The notes under the pieces: model-generated
Databases searched by the model: none
Told to the model about the DNA's origin: nothing
The model's input: only the letters and a program-made list of their open reading frames with translations
NCBI RefSeq assembly: GCF_016908195.1
Contig: NZ_JAFBDK010000004.1
Location: 1 to 64,000 of the forward strand
DNA from: Jeotgalibacillus terrae
Lineage (GTDB): Bacteria > Bacillota > Bacilli > Bacillales > Jeotgalibacillaceae
DNA: 64,000 nt
Direction: 5' to 3'
In this document: one piece after another, positions 31,696-42,352 of the stretch
Position numbering within the stretch: the stretch's first letter is position 1
Layout: every line of letters starts with the position of its first letter
Translations under genes and position numbers: made by a program

Positions 31696-33063
31696 ATGAA
31701 AAATATAAAAAGAACAGCTACTCCTTCTCTGGCAGAAGGAATCATGATTTTAATCATGATCATAGGCATCATGAGTGTTAGTATGATTGGATTTGGTTCA
31801 GTTCCGCATATTCCGATTATGATTTCGATATTACTTCTATTATTATTTGGACTTTTTAAAAAGTCACAGTTCAATGAGCTCCAACAAGGTATGACTACAG
31901 GTGCGGCAACAGGTCTTGGTGCAATATTTATTTTTATCTTTATTGGTATGTTAATCAGTGCCTTTATGCTGTCGGGAACAATCCCTACATTAATGTACTA
32001 TGGTTTATATCTGACTGAATTCCCATTCTTTTTTGCAGCTGTATTTGCTATTACAGCCATTATCGGAATCAGCATTGGCAGCTCTTTAACGACGGTAGCT
32101 ACTGTGGGTGTTGTATTTATCAGTATTGCAGGTTCACTCGATTTCTCCCTTGCTGTTACAGCCGGGGCGATAGTATCAGGTGCATTTTTCGGGGATAAAA
32201 TGTCGCCTTTATCCGATACAACCAATCTTGCCTCATCAGTAGTAGGCGTTGATTTGTTTGAACACATCAGGCATATGTCAATGACGACGGTTCCTGCATT
32301 TATTCTAACAGCTGTATTTTTTATGTTCTTTCCTGCAGATCTGCAGGCGGAAGCAGCAGGAAGTGTTGTTCAGCTTGGGGATGACCTGATTGGTACGGGA
32401 CTGGTTCACTGGTATAGCCTGTTGCCGATCGGACTGCTGTTTTTATTTGCTGCGAAAAAAGTACCGGCACTATTAACGTTAACTGCTGCAATTATGTTCA
32501 GTATTGTCATCTCATATTTTCATTCGGCAACGCCTGTGTCTGAACTGTTCCGGATTTTATTTTCCGGGTATGTATCAGGCTCTGATAGTGAACAGGTAAA
32601 TGAATTGCTGAGTCGTGGCGGGGTGGAGTCAATGATGTTTACAGTTTCGCTGGTTGTTCTTGCGCTGGGTCTCGGAGGATTATTATTCACAACAGGTATC
32701 ATTCCTGTATTATTTGAACGAATGACAAATCAGAAAAACACATTATTCAAAGCAGCAGGAACTGCTATTGGTACAAATGTGCTGGTAGGAGAACAATATT
32801 TGTCTATTTTGCTGACAGGTGAAACATTTGCTCATCAGGTGGATCAGGAGAAAATTGAACGTAAAAATTTATCGAGGGTTCTTGAAGACGCGGGAACCGT
32901 GATTAATCCATTAGTCCCGTGGGGCGTATGCGGTGTATTTATCACAAGTGTGCTGAATGTCAGCGTATTAGACTATTTACCATTTGCATTTTTCTGCCTG
33001 GTCTCACCAGTTATTACATTAATCTATATCAAAACAGGCTGGACCATTACGAAAAACGGATGA
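31696..33063 (+). CDS. NhaC-family transporter, probable tyrosine transporter
   Basis: This 455-residue membrane protein of the NhaC family has about 11-12 helices. Family segments are GISIGSSLTTVATVGVVFI, GAFFGDKMSPLSDTTNLASS and LEDAGTVINPLVPWGVCGVFI. Homologues are annotated as Na+/H+ antiporters. The tyrosine T-box in front makes amino-acid uptake (tyrosine, probably sodium or proton coupled) the more likely job for this one. GGAGGATTAAGG precedes the ATG. Confidence 0.9.
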   Translation: MKNIKRTATPSLAEGIMILIMIIGIMSVSMIGFGSVPHIPIMISILLLLLFGLFKKSQFNELQQGMTTGAATGLGAIFIFIFIGMLISAFMLSGTIPTLMYYGLYLTEFPFFFAAVFAITAIIGISIGSSLTTVATVGVVFISIAGSLDFSLAVTAGAIVSGAFFGDKMSPLSDTTNLASSVVGVDLFEHIRHMSMTTVPAFILTAVFFMFFPADLQAEAAGSVVQLGDDLIGTGLVHWYSLLPIGLLFLFAAKKVPALLTLTAAIMFSIVISYFHSATPVSELFRILFSGYVSGSDSEQVNELLSRGGVESMMFTVSLVVLALGLGGLLFTTGIIPVLFERMTNQKNTLFKAAGTAIGTNVLVGEQYLSILLTGETFAHQVDQEKIERKNLSRVLEDAGTVINPLVPWGVCGVFITSVLNVSVLDYLPFAFFCLVSPVITLIYIKTGWTITKNG

Positions 33064-33177
33064 TTTGATGATATTGTGAACGAAGCATTTTAAAATTGAT
33101 TAGCGACAGGTTTGTCGGTATAGTGAAAAGTACAGTAAAGTGCCAGTCTGTGCAGATTGGCGGAAGGAGCGTTTCAC

Positions 33178-36100
33178 TTGAATATCAGTCGTTTTTCAAT
33201 CCGGCGACCTGTTTTTACGATCGTCACCATGCTGATTGTTCTTCTGATCGGAACAATCTCATTGACCAGAATTCCCCTGCAGCTGATCCCAAATATTAAT
33301 GCACCTGTTTCAGTTGTTGTTACTTCATACCCGGGAGCGGGACCTACTGAAGTATTAGAAAAAATAACGAAACCAATTGAGTCTGAAGTATCACTACTTC
33401 CAGGGCTGGAAAGTGTCCAGTCTACTTCAACAGAAGGCTCAAACCTGATTTTGCTCGAATTTAACTTCTCTACTGATATAGAAGAAATTGAAGCTGATAT
33501 CAGACAGGCGGTAGAACAGGCACAGTTACCTGATGATGCAAATGAACCGCGAGTCCTGCAGTTCGACCCATCTCAATTTCCAGTTATTCAGATGAGCCTT
33601 CGTTCAGGAGAGGAAGGCACGGATATCAGGGAACTTGCAGAAGAACTGGAAGTGGAGCTCACTCGGACTGAAGGTGTTGCAAGTGTTGATATCTCTAACT
33701 CACTCTCTGAAGAGGTCAGAATTTCACTTGATCAGACTCAGCTTGAAACGTATGGCTTAACTCAAACTGATATTTCAAACTCAATTCAGTCTAATAACAT
33801 TTCATTTCCCGGTGATTCAGTTGAAACTGATGGGAAAAGCCTGACAACCAGAATTTTAAGTACGCTCACTTCAGTAGAAGATATTAAAGAACTTGTAGTA
33901 TCTGCAGACCCGGAGACCGGAGAAGATATCACAATCAGTGATGTTTCTGAGATTACGCTTGGAGAACCTGAGCAGAATGTTATCACTAGAGCAAATGAAG
34001 AAGATGCAGTTCTAATTAGTGTGCTCCAGGAATCAGATGCGAATACTGCTGATGTATCTACGGCTTTTCAGGAGTCACTTGATGAATTGCTGGATGAAGA
34101 ACGTTATGAAAATGTAACAGCCGATGTACTTTTCGACCAGGGGGATTATATCCAGCTGGCGATCGGAAATATTGCAAGCTCACTGATTTTCGGGGGCATA
34201 TTTGCAATGGCAGTATTGTTTCTATTTTTAAGAAATATTAAAAGTCCGATTATCATCGGTGTAGCCATTCCATACTCAGTGATTGTCACATTTGTTCTGA
34301 TGTACTTTGCAGATTTCTCACTGAATATCTTCACACTTGGTGCACTTGCACTCGGAATCGGGATGCTCGTCGATAATGCGATTGTTGTACTAGAAAATAT
34401 TTATCGTCATCTCGCTATGAAGAAGGATCCTAAAACAGCTGCTAGAGAAGGCTCAAAAGAAGTTGCCAGTGCAATAACAGCTTCCACACTGACCACAATT
34501 GCTGTTTTTATACCAGTCGTTTTCATTGAGGGTCTGATCGGGGATCTGTTCACTGAATTTGCTTTAACGATTTCATTCAGTTTATTTGCCTCGCTTGTTG
34601 TTGCTTTGACAGTGATCCCGATGCTTGCGAGCAAAATGCTGAAAGAGCCGAAAGAAGATATTGAAGAAAAACGGAGAGAATCACCATTTATCAAACGTTT
34701 TATCAATTCAGTAAGATGGTCTTTAAAACGCAGATGGCTGCCGTTGCTTATCATGACAGCGTTACTTGGGGCAAGTGGATACGGATTATTCAGCGTCGGT
34801 ACACAATTCCTTCCGGCGACAGATGAAGGATTTTTCGACATCAGTGTCTCACTTGAAAACGGAACTGCTATAGAAGAAACTGAAGCTGTGGTTGATGCAA
34901 TTGAAGAAGAGCTGATGCAGGAAGAGTCAATAGATGTCTACTTGAGTCAGATCGGATCATCTCAGCAGGGATCCTTCGATGGATCTACCGATGGTTCAAC
35001 TGCAAGTATTTTTGTTAAAATGGTGCCGCTTGATGAACGTGACATATCCATTTTTGAACTGATCGAAGATATTTCACCACAAATCGAAGATGCTGCAGCT
35101 GAAGTGAATGAGACAGCAGAAGTATCGGCTTCACTACAGACAGCAACAGGTACATCTCCGCAGACATTATCTTTTGATGTGAGAGATGTGAATGAAAACC
35201 GACTTAATGAATCAGTTGAAGAAATTAGAGAAGCACTGCTGGCACTTGATTCAATTACAGAAGTTGAAACAGACCTTGAAGATACAGTAGAAGAGGTCCA
35301 GATTGAAATTAATAGAGAAGAAGCCAGAACTGCAGGCCTTGCTCCTGCCCAGATCGCCCAGGAGGTTAATGCTGTAACACGTGGTGCACTCGCAACTCAA
35401 ATCATTACAGATGATTCAAATGTGTATGATGTGTACATTCAGTATGAAGAGGATATTGCGAACACAATTGAAGGACTTGAAGATCTATCGCTGCGCTCTC
35501 CTTCAGGAGAATTTGTCGCACTCGGCGACGTTGCAGATATCATAATTGGTGAAGGTCCTGTATCGATACAAAGAATCGATCAGCAGTCTGCTGTAGGATT
35601 CACCGCTTCTTATACGACTGACACAAATCTCGGAGTTGTGTCTCAAGAAGTAGACGAAGCAATTGCAGATCTTAATCTGCCTGAAGAAACTGAAGTTGTA
35701 TTTGGCGGGGATAGAGAGCTGCTTGAAGATTCTATCGTGGACATGCTTCTTGCTGTCGCCCTTGCGATTGTCCTCGTATACTTTGTAATGGCGGCGCAAT
35801 TCGAATCATTTAAATACCCGTTTGTTATTATGTTCACTGTACCGCTAATGATTATTGGTGTTGCGCTTGCTCAATTTATTACGCAAACACCAGTAAGTGT
35901 AACGTCGATTATTGGATTACTCATATTAACCGGTATCGTAGTTAATAATGGTATTGTGCTTGTTGATTATATTAATCAGCGCAAACAGTCAGGAATGGAG
36001 AGTTACGATGCCATCGTTACTTCGGTACGTGACCGTGCCAGACCGATTCTGATGACGGCACTGACTACAATTCTGGGACTTGTACCATTGGCTCTTGGAT

Positions 36101-36249
36101 TTGGTGAGGGGACAGAGATTAATCAGCCTATGGCAATTACAGTCATCGGTGGATTAATCAGTTCGACATTCCTTACACTTTATATTGTGCCGATTATCTA
36201 CAGTTTTATTGACCCTGCAACCAGAAGAATGAATAAAAAAGCGAAATAA
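33178..36249 (+). CDS. swrC: RND efflux permease (SwrC/AcrB-like)
   Basis: This roughly 1023-residue HAE1-type RND transporter has helix 1 (FSIRRPVFTIVTMLIVLLIGTISL), two large extracellular loops and the proton-relay helix ALGIGMLVDNAIVVLENIYRHL. The repeated half has AQFESFKYPFVIMFTVPLMIIG and TGIVVNNGIVLVDYINQ. In B. subtilis SwrC exports surfactin and other amphiphiles. No periplasmic adaptor gene is adjacent, as normal in Gram-positives. TTG at 33178 is placed 8 bases after GGAAGGAGC; the TTG at 33157 lacks a site. Confidence 0.92.
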   Translation: MNISRFSIRRPVFTIVTMLIVLLIGTISLTRIPLQLIPNINAPVSVVVTSYPGAGPTEVLEKITKPIESEVSLLPGLESVQSTSTEGSNLILLEFNFSTDIEEIEADIRQAVEQAQLPDDANEPRVLQFDPSQFPVIQMSLRSGEEGTDIRELAEELEVELTRTEGVASVDISNSLSEEVRISLDQTQLETYGLTQTDISNSIQSNNISFPGDSVETDGKSLTTRILSTLTSVEDIKELVVSADPETGEDITISDVSEITLGEPEQNVITRANEEDAVLISVLQESDANTADVSTAFQESLDELLDEERYENVTADVLFDQGDYIQLAIGNIASSLIFGGIFAMAVLFLFLRNIKSPIIIGVAIPYSVIVTFVLMYFADFSLNIFTLGALALGIGMLVDNAIVVLENIYRHLAMKKDPKTAAREGSKEVASAITASTLTTIAVFIPVVFIEGLIGDLFTEFALTISFSLFASLVVALTVIPMLASKMLKEPKEDIEEKRRESPFIKRFINSVRWSLKRRWLPLLIMTALLGASGYGLFSVGTQFLPATDEGFFDISVSLENGTAIEETEAVVDAIEEELMQEESIDVYLSQIGSSQQGSFDGSTDGSTASIFVKMVPLDERDISIFELIEDISPQIEDAAAEVNETAEVSASLQTATGTSPQTLSFDVRDVNENRLNESVEEIREALLALDSITEVETDLEDTVEEVQIEINREEARTAGLAPAQIAQEVNAVTRGALATQIITDDSNVYDVYIQYEEDIANTIEGLEDLSLRSPSGEFVALGDVADIIIGEGPVSIQRIDQQSAVGFTASYTTDTNLGVVSQEVDEAIADLNLPEETEVVFGGDRELLEDSIVDMLLAVALAIVLVYFVMAAQFESFKYPFVIMFTVPLMIIGVALAQFITQTPVSVTSIIGLLILTGIVVNNGIVLVDYINQRKQSGMESYDAIVTSVRDRARPILMTALTTILGLVPLALGFGEGTEINQPMAITVIGGLISSTFLTLYIVPIIYSFIDPATRRMNKKAK

Positions 36250-36253
36250 CCTT

Positions 36254-36287
36254 TAAAGGGCTGAGACGCATATGTCTCAGCCCTTTA
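36254..36287 (+). terminator. Terminator of the RND pump gene
   Basis: TAAAGGGCTGAGAC pairs exactly with GTCTCAGCCCTTTA around a 6-base loop. Confidence 0.88.
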
Positions 36288-36334
36288 TTAATTAACCATT
36301 TATTCTGTATAATTGGTAAAAAAGGAGTGGTGGG

Positions 36335-37426
36335 ATGAAGACAGGATATTTTATGACAGGATTTCCGGGTTTTATCAGTGAAAAGCTGTTAAGGAAATGG
36401 CTGAATGAGAAAGATGAAAAACATATTTACTTACTTGTGCTTCCTTCGATGCAGCAAAAAGCAGCTGCAAGAATTGAGCAGCTTAAGTGTGAAATCCAGA
36501 CTGTATCCACAATTCATATTGTACAAGGAGACATTACAAAAAAAGATATTGGTTTATCTTCGACTGTTCATACTTACTTAAAAGATAAAATAAATTATGT
36601 CTGGCATCTTGCAGCAGCGTACGACCTGGCTATTGATCAGCCGACAGCATATAAGGTAAATGTGAAAGGGACTTATCATGTAAATGAGTGGGTTAAGTCT
36701 CTGACAACATTAAAACGATATGTATATTTTAGTACCGCTTATGTTGCCGGCAGAAGAAACGGGCTTATTAAAGAAAATGAGCTGATCAGACCGGAGCAGT
36801 TCAGAAATTACTATGAAGAAACGAAATTCGAAGCGGAAGTACTTGTAGATAAGATGAAAGAGGAGTACCCGGTTACGATTTTACGGCCTGGGATCGTAAA
36901 AGGTGATACTGCAACAGGCGAAACAAGTAAGTTTGATGGGCCATATTATTTACTGAATATATTTGATAAAACTAAAAACTTTTCACGTATTCCATACATT
37001 AGCAGGAGCAGCGCAAAATTAAACGTTGTACCTGTCGAATATGTGATTGATGCAGCTTCTTACCTTGGAAGGTATGAAGAAAGTGCGGGAAAGACATATC
37101 ACCTGACAGATCCAAACCCCTACCCGGCGAGAGAGATCTACAGGTTTCTAATGCAAAAGCAAACCGGGAAAACACCAAAAGGCTTTATATCCCACAAAAT
37201 GATGGATAAAGCATTAGCAATTCCTAAAGTAAGAAAACACCTGGGAGCTGAAAGAGAAGGACTTGAATATTTCTTCTGGGATGGAGAGTTTGACCAGGCT
37301 GAAACAGCAGGAGATTTAAAAGGTTCAGGTATCAGGTGTGCAGACTTTCTGGATGGTCTTGACGCGATGATAGCATTTTATAATCGACATAAAGACGAAA
37401 AAGAATTTCATACTTTGATAAAATAA
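36335..37426 (+). CDS. Extended SDR / male-sterility-type NAD(P)-binding protein
   Basis: This 363-residue Rossmann protein of the NAD_binding_4 group (related to fatty acyl-CoA reductase domains) has the nucleotide motif MTGFPGFISEKLL near residues 7-19. WHLAAAYDLAIDQPTAYKVNVKGT, an STAYVAG serine strand and the catalytic YYEETK pair (Y and K) follow. Cofactor binding and reduction or epimerisation are expected, but the substrate is not known. It is monocistronic with AAAGGAGTGGTGGG upstream. Confidence 0.85.
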   Translation: MKTGYFMTGFPGFISEKLLRKWLNEKDEKHIYLLVLPSMQQKAAARIEQLKCEIQTVSTIHIVQGDITKKDIGLSSTVHTYLKDKINYVWHLAAAYDLAIDQPTAYKVNVKGTYHVNEWVKSLTTLKRYVYFSTAYVAGRRNGLIKENELIRPEQFRNYYEETKFEAEVLVDKMKEEYPVTILRPGIVKGDTATGETSKFDGPYYLLNIFDKTKNFSRIPYISRSSAKLNVVPVEYVIDAASYLGRYEESAGKTYHLTDPNPYPAREIYRFLMQKQTGKTPKGFISHKMMDKALAIPKVRKHLGAEREGLEYFFWDGEFDQAETAGDLKGSGIRCADFLDGLDAMIAFYNRHKDEKEFHTLIK

Positions 37427-37428
37427 CC

Positions 37429-37456
37429 TTGTAAAAAATCCCTGCAATGATATAAT
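37429..37456 (+). promoter_or_regulatory. Promoter of the Mn riboswitch leader
   Basis: TTGTAA, a 16-base spacer and TATAAT (37451-37456) lie immediately after the preceding stop. Confidence 0.65.
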
Positions 37457-37469
37457 AAATTCAATTCAA

Positions 37470-37622
37470 TAGCGCTTTGACATCTGTCAAGGGGGAGTAG
37501 CTTTAGCTGTTAATCAGCTAATTATGATCGTCACGACATGAACACAGCGGTTCATCGGTCATAATGGCATTGTCATAATGCTTAGCAAGACCTTTGCCTT
37601 TTATTAGGCAAAGGTCTTTTTA
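37470..37622 (+). promoter_or_regulatory. yybP-ykoY manganese riboswitch
   Basis: The leader carries the conserved yybP-ykoY elements. These are TCAAGGGGGAGTAGC, the GTCACGACATG segment, and GCAAGACCTTTGCC, which begins the terminator stem (AAGACCTTTGCC/GGCAAAGGTCTT, then TTTT). This class binds Mn2+ and opens the terminator, turning on manganese export. The gene downstream is a TerC-family protein, the usual partner. Confidence 0.93.
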
Positions 37623-37702
37623 TGTTTATTTCACCTGTTATGGCAAATGATTAATTCCTGGCGAATTGGAGAAAATGAAAAGATACAAGAGGAGGATACA
37701 AA

Positions 37703-38482
37703 ATGGATGCAGCATTGTTACTGGAGTATGGCTGGGTACTGCTGATTCTGATTGGACTTGAAGGAATTCTCGCAGCTGATAACGCAGTTGTGATGGCAGT
37801 TATGGTTAAGCATTTGCCACCTGAACAGCGTAAAAAGGCATTATTCTACGGATTATTTGGAGCATTTGTTTTCAGATTTGCTTCACTGTTTTTAATTGCA
37901 ATATTAATTGACGTGTGGCAGGTGCAGGCAATCGGAGCTGCTTATCTGCTCTATATTTCAATCAGTCATGTAGTTAAACAAATCAGATCAAAAAATAATG
38001 ATACAGTTGAAGCTGATGAAGCTGAAAAATCCGCTAAAGGATCAGGCTTCTGGATGACAGTATTAAAAGTTGAACTTGCTGATATTGCGTTTGCAGTTGA
38101 TTCCATGCTGGCTGCAGTTGCACTTGCGTTAACACTGCCGGCAGTTGGAGCTTTTGAAATTGGAGGAATGGATGGCGGACAATTCATTGTCATTTTCCTC
38201 GGCGGGCTGATCGGCCTGATCATTATGCGTTTTGCAGCACATTGGTTTGTAAAGCTGCTTGGTAAATATCCATTGCTTGAAACAACAGCTTTCTTAATTG
38301 TTGGATGGGTTGGTGTAAAGCTAGCCGTTCTGACACTTGGACATCCAAATGTTCAGCTGATTGATACGCATTTTCCACATTCAACAGAATGGAAAATCAT
38401 TTTCTGGTCAGTACTCGTGCTAATTGCAGGAGGAGGATACGTGTTAGCAAAAAGAAAAGGTCAGGAAAGTTCTGCGCATTAA
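37703..38482 (+). CDS. ykoY: TerC family membrane protein (YkoY-type manganese exporter)
   Basis: This 259-residue TerC protein has about seven helices and the metal-site motifs EGILAADNAVVMAVMVKHLP and VELADIAFAVDSMLAAVAL, whose acidic residues are conserved. TerC proteins such as YkoY/MeeY move Mn2+ out of the cell, partly to metallate secreted enzymes. The Mn riboswitch ahead fits that role. AAGAGGAGGA lies before the ATG. Confidence 0.93.
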   Translation: MDAALLLEYGWVLLILIGLEGILAADNAVVMAVMVKHLPPEQRKKALFYGLFGAFVFRFASLFLIAILIDVWQVQAIGAAYLLYISISHVVKQIRSKNNDTVEADEAEKSAKGSGFWMTVLKVELADIAFAVDSMLAAVALALTLPAVGAFEIGGMDGGQFIVIFLGGLIGLIIMRFAAHWFVKLLGKYPLLETTAFLIVGWVGVKLAVLTLGHPNVQLIDTHFPHSTEWKIIFWSVLVLIAGGGYVLAKRKGQESSAH

Positions 38483-38564
38483 TTATGCCCTTGTCAAATT
38501 TGGCTGGTGATTTCCTCACCAGATTTGCTAAACAACATTTAACTATAACAATGCGTTAATGATG

Positions 38565-38594
38565 AAAAAGCTGGGACTATGTCTCAGCTTTTTT
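38565..38594 (+). terminator. Terminator after ykoY
   Basis: AAAAAGCTGGGAC pairs with GTCTCAGCTTTTT around TAT. An imperfect hairpin (TGGTGA/TCACCA) lies just after the ykoY stop at about 38500-38525. Confidence 0.85.
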
Positions 38595-38598
38595 ATTT

Positions 38599-38809
38599 TA
38601 TTTCAAAGCTTTGTTAAAGCCTAATGTGGTTTTAGAACAGCTCGTGAATACAGCGTTAAAGGGTACGACTCCAAGCAGGAGAAACGTGATAGAGCGCCAA
38701 GCGCTGAGGAGGTCAGATTGAATCGGAGCCACAAGACGGCTTCATTCGGAAAGCGTTTTATTTGTAACATAAAATTGGGCAGCTGACTTTAACAGAGCTT
38801 ATTTCAAAG
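38599..38809. repeat. Interspersed repeat copy C with inverted ends and flanking direct repeat
   Basis: The third copy (38609-38799) starts CTTTGTTAAAG and ends CTTTAACAGAG, imperfect inverted ends. It includes TTTTAGAACAGCT, GACTCCAAGCAGGAG, GCGCTGAGGAGG and CGGAAAGCG, shared with copies A and B. It is flanked by a 10-base direct repeat, TATTTCAAAG, at 38599-38608 and 38800-38809, which looks like a target-site duplication. It fills most of the 450-base gap between ykoY and sigI. No open frame is supported. Confidence 0.72.
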
Positions 38810-38820
38810 AAATTAAAAAG

Positions 38821-38849
38821 ACCCCCTTATATTACAAAGACATTACGTA
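38821..38849 (+). promoter_or_regulatory. Possible sigma-I autoregulated promoter
   Basis: ACCCCCTTA (38821-38829) and CGTA (38846-38849) resemble the C-rich -35 and CGWA -10 elements described for sigma-I promoters. They lie about 85 bases upstream of the sigI start. The spacing is slightly long, so this is tentative. Confidence 0.4.
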
Positions 38850-38932
38850 AAGTTTATTAAAAGGGAAATGTTTCTTTCAACACAGTTTACCGGTACAATT
38901 TATCTATCATGTGTTGAATAGAGGTGGAGAGG

Positions 38933-39675
38933 TTGATATCTTTCCTATTATTTGGGTTATATAAGTTTTCTTCTAAAGCTACGCTTGAAGAAAAAGTGAA
39001 GCAGATACAAATAGGGGATACTGAGCTGTTATCAGAAGTGCTTGAAGCATATAAGCCTTTTGTTAAAAAAACCGCTTCAAAAGTATGCCGCCGTTATATA
39101 TATGATTCTGACGATGAGTTTAGTGTTGCACTGATTGCTTTTCATGACGCGCTAATCAAGTATCAGCCTGATAAAGGGGCTTCAGTGATCAGTTTCTCGG
39201 AACTTGTAATCAAACGTCGTGTCATTGATTATTTGCGTACTCATCAAAAGGAAAAACAGGAGATATTATTTGAGCCAGGCAGTGAGTCTGTGGAATCAGC
39301 AGGTTATCTTGAAAATGATCAGTCAATGAAAGCTTTTGCCAGTGAACAGGATGCTGAAGCAAGAAAAGAAGAGATATTAAGATATAGTGCATCACTGAAA
39401 GAGTATGGTTTGTCATTTAATGAACTTGCAGTCAGCTCACCGAAACATAAGGATGCAAGGGAGAATGCGGTCTTTATTGCAAAACTGGTCAGCTCAAACA
39501 GTGAATGGTTTGCTGAACTGAGAAGGAAAAAAAGGCTTCCGATCAAGCAGATCGAAAAAGAAGTGGATGTCAGTAGAAAGACCATTGAAAGGAATCGTAA
39601 ATATATCATCGCAGTAGCAATTTTAATCAACGGCCACTTTCCTTATCTTTATGAGTATGTGAAGGAGCAATTGCA

Positions 39676-39679
<4 letters not shown>
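38933..39679 (+). CDS. sigI: RNA polymerase sigma factor SigI
   Basis: This roughly 248-residue sigma-70-family factor of the SigI type has region 2 (FVKKTASKVCRRYIYDSDDEFSVALIAFHDALIKYQPDKGASVISFSELVIKRRVIDYLR) and a C-terminal helix-turn-helix (LPIKQIEKEVDVSRKTIERNRKYIIAVAIL). SigI responds to heat and envelope stress in Bacillus. I favour TTG at 38933, 5 bases after GAGGTGG; GTG at 38924 sits inside that site. The stop overlaps the rsgI start (ATGA), the classical sigI-rsgI pair. Confidence 0.93.
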
Positions 39680-40848
<1,169 letters not shown>

Positions 40849-40966
40849 GCAGGAGCAATCCTGCTTTTTTGTATGTAAAATATTCAGGCCTTCTGAAAAA
40901 AGCTGTTTAAATACCGCCAGTTTTCATATAAGCTATGTATAGATTTAAACGAAAGGAACTATAATC

Positions 40967-42316
40967 ATGTGGCAGATGCTGAAAGACCGGCTTAGAAAGA
41001 TGAAACCTGCCCAGTTGATTGTCAGCTATTACTTTTTGGCTATCAGTTTATCATTTGGACTGTTACGGCTGCCCTGGGTGCATAAGCCCGATCAGGAAGT
41101 TTCGTTAATTGATTCACTGTTTACTGCTGTAAGCGCAGTTAGCGTTACAGGCCTGTCAGTGATTCAGATTTCGGATACTTACACTGTATTTGGGATCGTT
41201 ATGGTGATGCTGATTCTTCAATTGGGTGGTATCGGGATAATGTCCCTTGGCACATTCATCTGGTTATTAATCGGAAAAAGAATTGGACTAAGAGAACGTC
41301 AGTTAATTATGCTTGATCACAATCAATATAACTTATCAGGCGTTGTAAAATTAATCATTGAGATTATAAAAATTCTATTAATTATTGAAGCAATTGGAGC
41401 GCTGTTATTAAGCCTGTATTTCACACAATTTTATGAGACATGGTCTGAAGCTGTTTTACATGGCGTGTTTGCTTCAGTATCAGCAACAACCAATGGAGGA
41501 TTTGATATTACAGGTCAATCTATGATTCCTTACGCTGATGATTATTTTGTCCAGATGGTAACGATTCTGCTCATTATTCTGGGTGCGATAGGATTTCCTG
41601 TACTGATTGAGGTAAAACAGTTTATCAGTCATAAGTCAGGGCCATTCAGATTTTCACTGTTTACTAAACTAACAACGATTACGTTTGGTATCTTATTAAT
41701 TGTGGGAACGCTTCTGATCTATTTAATCGAATTTAATCAGAGGTTTGAAGGGTTAAGCTGGCATCAGGGATTATTCTACGCATTATTCCAGTCAGTGTCG
41801 ACCCGTTCAGGGGGACTGGTGACAATAGAGGTAAGCACCTTTACGGAGCCAACTCAGTTAATATTAAGTCTGTTGATGTTTATCGGGGCTTCACCAAGTT
41901 CTGTAGGTGGCGGGATCAGGACCACAACCCTGGCAATCGCAGTATTATTTCTGATTAACTTTTCAAGAGGAAGACATCAGATCCAGGTGTTTGGTCGTGA
42001 GATTCACCTGATTGATATTTTCCGCTCTTATGTAGTTATTATTTTAGCGGTATTAATGTCGATGGTATCGGTTATCACAATCATGATCATTGAAGATTTG
42101 AATGTTATTTCAGTCATATTTGAAGTCACATCTGCATTCGGAACTTCGGGTATGTCTATGGGAATTACACCTACATTATCTACACCGAGTAAAATCATAT
42201 TGATGTTCCTGATGTTTATTGGACGTGTCGGACTGATTTCATTCCTGTTCATGATTGGCGGAAATAATAAAAAAGAAAAATTCCGTTATCCAAAAGAACG
42301 GGTTATTATCGGATAA
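40967..42316 (+). CDS. TrkH/KtrB family potassium transporter subunit
   Basis: This 449-residue membrane protein has four pore repeats, each with the selectivity-filter glycine: VSVTGLSVI, SATTNGGFDI, VSTRSGGLVT and AFGTSGMSMG. Length and pattern fit KtrB/KtrD, which need a cytoplasmic KtrA/KtrC RCK subunit. None is encoded nearby, so the partner is elsewhere, as for KtrCD of B. subtilis. It takes up K+ coupled to Na+. AAAGGAACTATAATC precedes the ATG. Confidence 0.92.
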   Translation: MWQMLKDRLRKMKPAQLIVSYYFLAISLSFGLLRLPWVHKPDQEVSLIDSLFTAVSAVSVTGLSVIQISDTYTVFGIVMVMLILQLGGIGIMSLGTFIWLLIGKRIGLRERQLIMLDHNQYNLSGVVKLIIEIIKILLIIEAIGALLLSLYFTQFYETWSEAVLHGVFASVSATTNGGFDITGQSMIPYADDYFVQMVTILLIILGAIGFPVLIEVKQFISHKSGPFRFSLFTKLTTITFGILLIVGTLLIYLIEFNQRFEGLSWHQGLFYALFQSVSTRSGGLVTIEVSTFTEPTQLILSLLMFIGASPSSVGGGIRTTTLAIAVLFLINFSRGRHQIQVFGREIHLIDIFRSYVVIILAVLMSMVSVITIMIIEDLNVISVIFEVTSAFGTSGMSMGITPTLSTPSKIILMFLMFIGRVGLISFLFMIGGNNKKEKFRYPKERVIIG

Positions 42317-42317
42317 T

Positions 42318-42352
42318 ACAAAAAGAACCTCAATCTCTGAGGTTCTTTTTGT
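42318..42352. terminator. Bidirectional terminator
   Basis: ACAAAAAGAACCTCA pairs with TGAGGTTCTTTTTGT, serving the K+ transporter and the convergent radical SAM gene. Confidence 0.9.
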
